Shown here piece after piece: positions 54,362 through 63,900 of a stretch of DNA of 64,000 nt. The stretch comes from Candidatus Thiodiazotropha sp. (ex Monitilora ramsayi) (GTDB lineage: Bacteria; Pseudomonadota; Gammaproteobacteria; Chromatiales; Chromatiaceae). The notes below the pieces were generated by a model. That model saw only the letters and a list, made by a program, of their open reading frames with translations. It had not been told where the DNA came from and searched no databases. How positions within the stretch are numbered: position 1 is the stretch's first letter; each line of letters opens with the position of its first letter. The DNA is taken from contig JAHXIP010000006.1 in assembly GCA_025655575.1 (NCBI GenBank), forward strand, positions 161,810 to 225,809, read 5' to 3'. A program made the position numbers and the translations under genes.

Positions 54362-56077
54362 CTATCGCTTTTTAGCATCATCCTTGACCAGATCATAATT
54401 GTCATTCCTGACGCCCCGCATCAATAGATCCACATTGTCCCTCGGCACGTCCAACATCTGCAGTGCGATGGCGCCAAGCCGCAGACTGCTCTCCAGGATC
54501 TCTGGGAATGCATGACTGGCTCCTGCACTGACCAAGTGCCCGCACGCCTCGAGATCCCTCGCACGAGAAATAATAGGCACATGAGGAAAAGCATCGCGCA
54601 TATGCGATATGGCACGCAAAGCAGTTGGGCCATTATCAATGGTAAGCACCACCAGCGATGCACGCCCCACATCTACCGTATCGAGCAGGTCACTATGACT
54701 GATATCACCATAGAAGACCGGAAAACCATCCTGCTTGCCTTGTGCCACCCGGTCAGGTCGAGTGTCGAAGACAACGAAAGGGACACCGCTGGTATGCAAC
54801 AGAACAGCCACTGTGTGCCCCACTCTGCCGTAGCCACCGATAATGACACGCTTACCGGTTTCTCCATGCTCGTCTGTCTCATCTGTCGATTGATCGCCCG
54901 AGGCCCTACTCTCCTGATGTTGAGAGAGCGTATCGCTCAGCCTGACCAGCAGCGGTGTCATCAGCATTGTCGCTGAAATCACCCCCACCGCCATGATAAA
55001 CGTCCTGTCATCGATCACCTGCAGCGTTACGGCCGAGCCAAATAAGACGAACCCGAATTCTCCGCCCTGGGCCAGATAGAAGCTGACCTTCATTGCAATA
55101 CTTTTCGAGTGTCCAAAAGCGAGCACAAGAAAGAAAAGCACAAGCAATTTAATGGCAACAATAGCGACGATGTGCTGAATAAAGGTCAGTGGTTCTTGAA
55201 ACAACGACTCAAAATCGATCGACATCCCGACAGCCACGAAAAAAAGGCTCATCAACAATCCCTTATAGGGTTCGATGAATGCCTGAATCTGCAATCGGTA
55301 ACTTGAGCCTGAAAACATCATGCCCATGACGAAGGCCCCAAGCGCCATCGACAGACCTGCCTGATCCATTGCCCATGCAGAGAGAAAAACCGCCAGCATG
55401 ACCACCAGTAGAAAACCCTCGCGATTCCCCTGGATAGCCAGCTTATTTAACGCATAGGGCAGCAGGTAACGGCCCATTCCCCAAACCACGAGAATCATGC
55501 CGATAACAATAGCAATCTGCTCCCACAAGGGTACCTCTGCAGACAGCGGCCCCGTGTCAGAAAGAATCGGCACCACCGCCAGCAACGGCACGATAGCCAG
55601 ATCCTGCATCAATAGGATAGAAAAGGCCGTAGTACCGTGCCGGCTGGCTATTTCACCTCTCTCCATCAGCAGCTGCAGTACAAATGCGGTGGATGAAAGT
55701 GCAAAGGTGAGACCGATCAATAGCGACAGCATCAAATCGTAATCGTTCAGACTCATGTAAAGAGCGATCACGAGACCGCTCAAGAGTATCTGTAGAGAAC
55801 CCAGGCCAAACACCTCACGCCGCATGTCCCAGAGGCGACCGGGATTCATCTCCAATCCAATGAGAAAAAGCAGCAAGACCACACCCAACTCAGTGAAATG
55901 GCGAACATCCTCCACATGTTCAGTCACGTATGGGCCTGGGGAATAGGGTCCGACCACAATACCCGCCACCAAGAGGCCCAATACTGAACCCAACCCAAGA
56001 TGTTTGAACAACGCCACTGCCACTGATGTGACCAGCAGCAATAACAGAGCGGAAAAAAGAAACGTATCCAGGTGCAT
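54362..56077 (-). CDS. CPA2 monovalent cation:H+ antiporter, KefB/KefC type
   Basis: A 571-aa inner-membrane K+/H+ antiporter. Residues about 1–380 form the Na/H exchanger domain with about 12 helices (FLIGLEMNPGRLWDMRREVF, LLIGLTFALSSTAFVLQLLM, LGAFVMGMMFSGSSYRLQIQ). Residues about 405–530 are a TrkA-N/RCK NAD-binding domain (IGGYGRVGHTVAVLLHTSGV; VFYGDISHSDLLDTVDVGRA). Known Kef proteins are opened by glutathione adducts; whether this one is glutathione-regulated cannot be read. No KefF/KefG ancillary gene is adjacent. It is convergent with the peptidase gene and divergent from a small HMA-like gene across 371 bp. Confidence 0.92.
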   Translation of the reverse strand: MHLDTFLFSALLLLLVTSVAVALFKHLGLGSVLGLLVAGIVVGPYSPGPYVTEHVEDVRHFTELGVVLLLFLIGLEMNPGRLWDMRREVFGLGSLQILLSGLVIALYMSLNDYDLMLSLLIGLTFALSSTAFVLQLLMERGEIASRHGTTAFSILLMQDLAIVPLLAVVPILSDTGPLSAEVPLWEQIAIVIGMILVVWGMGRYLLPYALNKLAIQGNREGFLLVVMLAVFLSAWAMDQAGLSMALGAFVMGMMFSGSSYRLQIQAFIEPYKGLLMSLFFVAVGMSIDFESLFQEPLTFIQHIVAIVAIKLLVLFFLVLAFGHSKSIAMKVSFYLAQGGEFGFVLFGSAVTLQVIDDRTFIMAVGVISATMLMTPLLVRLSDTLSQHQESRASGDQSTDETDEHGETGKRVIIGGYGRVGHTVAVLLHTSGVPFVVFDTRPDRVAQGKQDGFPVFYGDISHSDLLDTVDVGRASLVVLTIDNGPTALRAISHMRDAFPHVPIISRARDLEACGHLVSAGASHAFPEILESSLRLGAIALQMLDVPRDNVDLLMRGVRNDNYDLVKDDAKKR

Positions 56078-56448
56078 ATATAGTTTTTCTTAAGTTGGGT
56101 TCATGTTCAAAAAGCCAATCAGTGTCTTGAATCTCAGAAATGAAACTAAACCGTCAATAACATCCGAGCAACGTATGAACACTAAGGGGGGACTCCATCG
56201 TGGCGACTCCCCGGGGTTAGACGAGGGTAATCCATTAAATCATCAACTCATCATGAATTGGCTTCTTCAATAGTGTGGTTTGGTTATGATTATGTCATGC
56301 CTTATTGACGATTCAATGAACATTCACGGCCAAACACCAGACAAACCATAGTTTTTGTTGGGTAATGACATATTGAATTGCAGATTCTGTCGACTAGCTT
56401 GAACCATAGTGCTACTTGTATGTTCACCGCCTCCCGGGAGAATGGAAG
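56078..56448. other. 371-bp divergent spacer upstream of the antiporter gene
   Basis: No convincing gene. One notable element is at about 56186–56213, where GGGGGGACTCC and GACTCCCCGG can form a hairpin with one mismatch. Multiple A/T-rich stretches could serve as promoters in both directions. GGGAG at 56436–56440 is the ribosome site of the next gene. Confidence 0.5.
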
Positions 56449-56685
56449 ATGATCAATTTCGACGCGAACGCTGTAGTCCATATCAACGAGTCACTCTCTG
56501 CCGATCAAATTCATGATATCGAAAGAGAACTGTCAGGCGTGAGAGGTGTGGTGAGTGCCTGTGCACATGTTAAGACACCCCATCTGCTGGTGGTGGATTA
56601 TGACCCGCAAGCCATTCACTCCAGAGAACTATTACGCCATTTCGAGCGCAGTGGTCTACATGCCGCATTGATTGGGGGGATTTAA
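56449..56685 (+). CDS. Small HMA-like (metal-associated fold) protein
   Basis: A 78-aa protein of ferredoxin-like appearance: MINFDANAVVHINESLSADQ, IHDIERELSGVRGVVSACAH, then LLVVDYDPQAIHSRELLRHF. The spacing and the VVDYDP strand followed by a helix look like an HMA domain, but the CxxC metal site of copper chaperones is absent; only one cysteine (in VSACAHV) is present. GGGAG lies 8 bases before ATG 56449; a TTG start at 56416 is possible but less likely. It stands divergently from the KefB/C-type antiporter and may regulate or accompany it. Function not known. Confidence 0.75.
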   Translation: MINFDANAVVHINESLSADQIHDIERELSGVRGVVSACAHVKTPHLLVVDYDPQAIHSRELLRHFERSGLHAALIGGI

Positions 56686-56787
56686 TATCCAACCAGCCAG
56701 GGACTCTACCATCCATACGCGCAGAGGACAGCATCTCCCGGGATGAGGTAAGATAGGAGCGGTCGGAAGAAGCGCAGAAAAATAAAT

Positions 56788-57033
56788 ATGGCCCAACCCA
56801 AAAGGTTCAACATACCTCTCGAAACGTTGTTAGATGCGAAAAAGTGTACCAAACACCATGCCTGTTTAACGGATCACGACTACCGGCTCTGCGGCATCAG
56901 GATCACCACCGAGAATCATGCCCGTATGATTTGCGGCAAAGGGGCCGAATGTCCTTACAGTTCCAGCCTGGGTGACAAGACTGTCTGCACGTGTCCGGTG
57001 AGGCACGCCATTTTTAGAAAGTATGGTGTGTAA
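56788..57033 (+). CDS. Small cysteine-rich hypothetical protein, 81 aa
   Basis: Not recognised. Seven cysteines in 81 residues (20, 26, 35, 49, 55, 67, 69): KKCTKHHACLTDHDYRLCG, then MICGKGAECPYSS, then TVCTCPVRHAIFRKYGV. The spacing, with CTC near the end and several His, suggests a metal or Fe–S site, perhaps a small zinc or iron–sulfur protein. No signal peptide, so a cytosolic location is likely. It follows the HMA-like gene on the same strand after 102 bp and precedes a DUF2461 gene by 51 bp. GGAGCGG lies about 20 bases before the ATG, a rather long distance. A real gene is likely from the conserved-looking cysteine pattern. Confidence 0.65.
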   Translation: MAQPKRFNIPLETLLDAKKCTKHHACLTDHDYRLCGIRITTENHARMICGKGAECPYSSSLGDKTVCTCPVRHAIFRKYGV

Positions 57034-57084
57034 CTGCTGCCACACGCTCCAAGATAATCCACTCAGCACCAAATTATTTTAGAC

Positions 57085-57774
57085 ATGCAACGATTCACAG
57101 GCTTTCCCACACAGGCCCTCCCCTTTCTCACGGAGCTCTCACGTAACAACGAACGCGAATGGTTCAACAGCAACAAAGATCGCTATGAACAGTTCGTCAG
57201 GGAGCCGGCACTGGCATTCATTGAAGAGATGTCACCCAAGTTAAACAAGGTATCAGATCAATTCAGCGCTATTGCCAAAAAGACCGGCGGATCATTAATG
57301 CGGGTCTATCGCGATATCCGTTACTCAAAGGACAAAACGCCCTACAAGACCAACATCGGCATCCAGTTTCGCCACATCCTGGGCAAGGATGTACATGCCC
57401 CCGGCTTCTATCTGCATATCGAACCCGGCGAGTGCTTCATCGGTGCCGGCATCTGGCGCCCTGAATCAAAAACACTTGCCAAAATCAGAGACTTCATTAC
57501 CGACAATCCAGCCGCCTGGCAGGCAGCACTGGCCCATAAACCTTTTCACAGAAATTTTGCGTTAATGGGTGATTCTCTAAAGCGCCCGCCCCGAGGCTAT
57601 CCCGCAGACCACCCCCTGATTGAAGACCTGAAACGTAAGGACTTCATCGCTCTGAAGTCTTTTGATTGCAGCAAGATCGAATCAGCGAAGTTCCCTGACT
57701 TCGTGGTAAAAGGGTTCACCGATGCTGCGCCCTTGATGCGTTACCTCTGTACAGCAGTCGAGGTCAATTACTGA
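57085..57774 (+). CDS. DUF2461 domain-containing protein
   Basis: A 229-aa cytosolic protein of the DUF2461/TIGR02453 family, found widely in bacteria and some fungi without a known reaction. Diagnostic parts are FLTELSRNNEREWFNSNKDR at the start, GGSLMRVYRDIRYSKDKTPY, GIQFRHILGKDVHAPGFYLH and GAGIWRPESKTLAKIRDFIT. The full domain is present from about residue 5 to 225. The ATG at 57085 gives the usual N-terminus. It converges on the RTX gene with a strong hairpin in between. Function unknown. Confidence 0.9.
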   Translation: MQRFTGFPTQALPFLTELSRNNEREWFNSNKDRYEQFVREPALAFIEEMSPKLNKVSDQFSAIAKKTGGSLMRVYRDIRYSKDKTPYKTNIGIQFRHILGKDVHAPGFYLHIEPGECFIGAGIWRPESKTLAKIRDFITDNPAAWQAALAHKPFHRNFALMGDSLKRPPRGYPADHPLIEDLKRKDFIALKSFDCSKIESAKFPDFVVKGFTDAAPLMRYLCTAVEVNY

Positions 57775-57909
57775 AACGGCCCGGCTACCTATTGAGCAGA
57801 CCAAGGTCATCTATCGACACCGTCAACCATGATAAATCCCAAACGTGGTTAGCATCATGCGAACGCATCCATCATAGACATGGAGAACGATCACTCTGTT
57901 GAGGCAGAA

Positions 57910-57945
57910 CTGCACCCTGTCATTGACACCCCTGACAGGGTGCAG
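57910..57945. terminator. Strong 13-bp hairpin between convergent genes
   Basis: Perfect arms CTGCACCCTGTCA (57910–57922) and TGACAGGGTGCAG (57933–57945) with a 10-nt loop. It lies between the ends of the DUF2461 gene (+) and the RTX gene (−) and could act in both directions. There is no long U-run on either strand, so Rho-independent function is less certain. Confidence 0.6.
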
Positions 57946-57967
57946 GCTTGCACTCTATATTCCCAGA

Positions 57968-60900
57968 TTAATTCACTCCACCTGCCGACAACACAATCTC
58001 CTCTCTGTGATTCCCGTTGCGACCGAACACAGCATCGTTTACACCTGACCTTGAAAAGCCTGCCATAGCACTGACCATATGCTCAAGTTGCAGGTCGGCG
58101 AGGAATGATCCAGATTTGTTCATCTCCCAAGTGTGCTCACTCAATTCTCCTGTCGGAATCTGTTTGATGCAAATCTCGGGCAATCGTGCCTTTTCGTCCT
58201 GAACCGTGCTATGACTATCCGGAAATAAAACCGAGACTGGCTCCAGGTTCGTCATGACAAAATCGTATGCCGTTTCGACTCCGGCCCCATTAGTTGGCTG
58301 TGGTGACTGAAACGATTCAACTGTTTGTCTATTTCTCCTACCACGTGCCGTTATCCAGCCACCGGAAAAGCCTTTGATAGCTTGTGCGATCAAACCGAAC
58401 ATCTCGTGATGGATGAATGAGTCCTGGCTCGATTGCACGGTAGACTCGATTCCCACCATCTCCAATTCCAAGGCGGGAATCTGTGTGCCTACTGATGCGT
58501 TGAATAAATCTTTTGCTGCGGGAGTGATATCGGTTGCCATCGATTCAATCTGGCTTGCCGATATTCCATAACCACCGGCCGGTTGGATATATGCGAGTGG
58601 ACCGTCAATATACCAGTTTTGAACCGTGACCTGTTGTGTACTGTCGTTGTCGATTTGCACGATCAGATCATCTTCAGAGCGATAATAGATGAGTCGATCC
58701 TCTGTCAGATCATCGGTAAAAATAAGCCAATCGACACCACCATCGCTATTGTCGATGACATCTGCTCCCGACCCCGGACGATAGACATAGATATCATCAC
58801 CCAACCCACCGCGCAATCCATCATTTCCGGCATCACCGCCTAACTGGTCGTTACCTCCCTCTCCAAATTGGAGATCGTCTCCAGCCCCGCCATCCAGATA
58901 GTCGGCACCCTCGCCCCCCATCAGTGCATCATTGCCGGACAAGCCAAAAAGTTGATCATCACCAGCCAAAGCTTCCATAAAGTCGCTACCGCCGCCGCCA
59001 ACCACCTGTTCACCAGCAGCGCTGCCGGTAATACTCTGGTCATAGAGCCCGGAATTGGGCACCTCAATTACGGTGCCACCACCGCTATTATCCGGTGGCG
59101 GTGTGGTGTCGCCACCATCGTCTACGGGATCCAGTGGTGTTAGCAGTGAGTCGATCGCTGAGGCGGTAATAGCATAACCACCGTTCGGCTGCACATAACC
59201 GATTGCATGTTCTGCATCGGTGAAGTGTTCGAGAACACGCACCTGTTGTTGATTATCACCATCCACCAGAATAACCAGATCGTTAACGTCCTGATGGAAT
59301 GTGAGGCGATCGCTTGTCACATCCAGAAAGAAGATACCATTAGTCCCTCCACCAGTGTTGTCTATCGTTTCCTGCCCACCACCCGCTTTATAGTAATATT
59401 GATCATTGCCCAAGCCGCCTTCCAGTAGGTCATTCCCACCTTCACCGAAAAGCGTATCGCTCCCTGCTCCACCGATGAGGTGGTCGTTGCCGTCACCGGG
59501 ATCATTGGAGCCGTTACCACCTGACAGATAGTCATCACCATCTCCGCCGATCAGTCGGTCGTTGCCAAAGAAGCCGAACAGAGTATCAGCACCCCCTTCG
59601 CCATAAATCAGATCCGTGCCATTTGTCCCACTGAGTTGATTGTCTGCGTTATCACCGGTGACCTCGTTATCGAATGTCCCGCCATCAACAGGTGGTTCAT
59701 CTGACGGTAGGAGTGTGGTGATATCGGCAGCCGTTAGTGTGCTTCCATCATCCGAGAGAACCTGATCGATCTCTGCACCGGTACCGGCGAAGTGATCGAG
59801 AACACGTAATGATTGCAGCGTGCCGTCATCAATATTGACAATCAGATCCACACCGTCTTGTAAAAACGACAATCGATCCAGAGTCAGAGTGCCGGTAACT
59901 CTGAGTAGATTGATGCCGCCATCCCGATTGTCGATGACATCATGGCCATCACCATCGGATACCTGATAGGTATCGTTACCAGTACCACCAGTCAGTGTGT
60001 CGCCTCCAGCCCCCCCTATCAGTAGATCATCGCCGGATCCACCGTTCAGCCCATCTATGCCGGACTCGCCGAAAAGCTGATCATCACCTAAACCGCCGTT
60101 CAAGGTGTCATTGCCTTCTCCTGCATAGATCTGATCGTCCTGGCCTCTATAATCCTGAAGCAGATCATTACCATCGCTGCCCTGGTAGATAACTCGTTGC
60201 TCGACATCATCGAGCAGTAACTCGCTGCCATCCATGAAGACCAGTCGCGGTACCTTATAACGATCGTCATGCCCGTAGAACCAGTTAGTAACAGTAAGCG
60301 TCTCCGATTCCCCATCAATCCTAATGGACAGGTCATCCCCGATCCTTTCAAAATTCAAATCATCCGCAACTATTCCCGAACCGATCTCGATCCATCTTTC
60401 TTGAACAGGTATGAATTGAGCATCCACCTCAGGATCATTGTATTCATTAATGAACAGTGTGAGAGTTCGATCCTCTATCAATCCTCTGTCTATCCTAAGC
60501 AGTCGCCCTGTTAACGCAGCAATTTCCTGATCAGATATTGACACCCCATCTGAAAAGACAAATTCATTGATGGAATGTCCATTCTCCCAATCAATGATTG
60601 TTACCTGGCTTCCGTTGAGAGGAGTCATAGTCAGGTTACCAGATAGTAATTCGAAACCAATATCGTCAAAAAAAATGCCAGCTCCAAAACGCAGTATATT
60701 TTGATCGTCTACATTATCGCTTATGCTTGCATTTGAGGATTCTTTATTGATGAGATATTCATCATTACCCTGCCCACCATACATCGAATTCAGTAATCCG
60801 CCGCCTGCGATCAGTTGGTCATCACCAAAGCCACCAAAGAGATAGTTTTCACCTTTACCAGCGACCAGGCGATCATCTCCTTCATCGCCATAAAAATATG

Positions 60901-63900
60901 TCTCTCCATGATGAACGCCATCATAGTTATTTCCAACAATTTCGTCATTACCCAAACCGCCAATCAAAGTATTATGGGCATCACTCTCGTCACTGCTCTT
61001 TATTCTGTCATCACCATCCAATCCATACGCTATATTGCTAATTCCGCTCAGCGTGATATCGTTCGCAAGATTGTCGCCTACAATTTTTGTATCTCTAAAC
61101 CTGCATAGAAGATCATTACCGCTGAGAGTCTTTCCATCTGGTCCATACTGCAAAACATAGTGTGGTAAATATCTGTGTTGATTAAGTCCATTCAATTCAT
61201 CATTAAGCTTCACATACCCTCCATCAGGCATATGAATATAGTAGCCGGAGTAATCACTTTTGAAATCCAGTTGATGGAGCGCGATAGATGAATCCAACAT
61301 AAGATGTGTGGATTTCATTAGATAGTCTCTGCCGTCCCCCTGATGATAGTAAGCGACGTTTGCCTCAATATTATCATCACCCAAACCGCCATATGCTATC
61401 GTTGCATGAATCGAATCATTTCCATCTCCACCATAGGCCACCTGATTTGCAAATATCGTGTCATTCCCACCGTATCCATAAATGGTATCAGCATTATAGA
61501 GACTATTTGACGAACCATTTCCATGAACCTCCTCAATGGTTGTGCCTTCATTAATCCAAACATTTTCAAAATCCAGCCCATCAATAGAATAGACCGTATC
61601 AGCTGTGTATCCAGGATTAATAAAGAGCTGGTCTACGCCACCAAAGTCAAAAATGATATCGTTCGGGTTATCAAGTACGTATACATCATTATTCGTACCA
61701 CCCCACATCTCATCTGCGCCAGCACCCCCATCAATCCTATTGCTTGCTGTCTTATGGCCCCTTATCACATTGTCGAGATCATTGCCGACAAGACGGACAG
61801 TCGCACCATACGGCACTGTAATATCCTGTGATATTTCAATATTTTCTAAGTTTTCAGAGAGTGTACAGCCATCGGTATCCGTGCAAATAACAGTGTCAAT
61901 ACCTTCGTCTGGTTGCTCTATAATCTGTACATCATCGCCTTCTCTGACGATATAGGTATCATCTCCGGTTCCACCAACAAGAGTATCTCCAGCAGCAGTT
62001 GCGGCACCGCCACCTTCCAAAGTATTGTCGCCACTGTTACCTACAATATAGTTGTCCAGGTTATTTCCAGTTGCAGCGATATGATTGTTGCCGCCCAGCG
62101 TTAGATTCTCGACATTGTCCGGCAGTGTGTATCTAGCCGTGCTGATCACTGTATCAATACCGCCATCCGGCAGTTCTTCTATACTGTCGGCCGTATGATC
62201 GACATGAAAAGTATCATCACTCGCTGAACCAGCATGAGTATCTATACCCTGCTGCAGAATAGCATCAGTAAAATAGTCCCTTTCCCACAAAGCCCCATTC
62301 GCAAACAGTACCTTGTCAATGCCCGTTTCGGAATTGAGGAAAAAGTTTTCTACCATGATCTCCTCTTCCCCATTAAAAAGAGAGAGAATCAAATCATCGC
62401 CTTTACGCCAGGGTATGACATCATCAGGTGTCACACCCCCATGCATCACCAAACGGTCATCACCTCCATAGTAGTCAGGCTCACGGATAATGAGATCACC
62501 CGATTCTTTGGAATAAGCATAGGTGTCATCACCAGCCCCCCCTGTCAGTATGTCGCCACCGCTGCCACCATCCAGGTAGTCATTTCCGTTACCGCCAAAC
62601 AGTTGGTCGACACCTCCGCCACCAAGCACGATATCTAGGCCATCACCACCGGAAACGAGATCATTCCCATCACCGCCATCAAGCCAGTCGTCCCCTTCCC
62701 ATCCATAGAGCATATCGCTATCAGCATATGACAAGAGCCTATCGTCAGATGAAGTGCCGTCTAACCTGTCTTCCAGCGTCAAGCCTTCAACATAGTCACC
62801 CGGCACCTGTTTGAGAATTTCGTTAATCGTTGTTGAGGTCCCGTCAGCAAAACTCACCGTACCGGAGTCGGCGAAAACCGGTTTAATATAGACAGTATCT
62901 GCCTCACTGTAGACCAGTGCGATATAAAGCATGCCGTTCGGGGATACGACATGTGCCGTCCAGATATCGGATTGTTGGATGCCCTCGCCAAAGCGCAGAT
63001 GATTGATACCTTTATCATCCGCAATGACATCATGCCCTGCGCCCAGCGTCAGAAGATAAGTATCGTTATCTGCTTGACCATCCAGATGGTCGTCGCCTGC
63101 ACCGCCGATAATCAGGTCATCTCCCAGATCACCCTGAATCTCGTCATCACCAGCACCTCCGTCCAGGGTGTCATCACCAGCCTCACCATAGAGGGCGTCT
63201 ATGCCATCCCCACCATAGAGCTTGTCGTCCCCGTCACCGCCCTGGAGGTTATCGTCATCCAAACCACCATGGAGTTCATCCTGTCCTATCCCACCAAACA
63301 GACGGTCTTCGCCAGCGTCTCCATGGAGCGTGTCATCATCCTCTCCTCCGTAAAGCTCATCGACGCCATCCCCACCGTGCAGTTGGTCATTCCCTACTTC
63401 TCCAAACAGCACATCCGCACCGTCATCACCGTAAAGCAGGTCTGCACCATCTCCGCCCTGAAGTTGATCGTCGCCGCTCTCTCCATTGAGATAATCATCG
63501 CCCTTTTCTCCGAATAGGGTATCGTTTTCCGTGCCACCCAGAAGATCGTCGTTACCCTCTCCGCCATAGAGCGTATCGATATCCGCACCACCATCCAGCC
63601 TATCGTCGCCGTCGTGTCCGTAAATCTGGTCGTTACCGCCCTCTCCATAGAGGTAGTCACCAGCATCCGGCGTGATATAGAGATCTATATTGCCTCCTTT
63701 CCCGTTTATGTAGTCATTCCCTCCACCACCATAGATCGTATCCGATCCACCGCCTCCCTCAATGGCATCATCGCCCGCACCGCCATCGATATAGTCATCA
63801 CCATCCGCATCGTAGGCGTGTTGATCATTGCCCGCGCCGAATATCGTGTCATTGCCGTCTCCGCCGAAAAGCGTGTCGGATCCGCTATTGCCCTCGATGT

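Noticed and set aside
60815..61108. Plus-strand frames rich in Ile/Val inside the RTX gene
   Set aside because: They are the reverse complement of Gly/Asp repeat codons and have no start signal.
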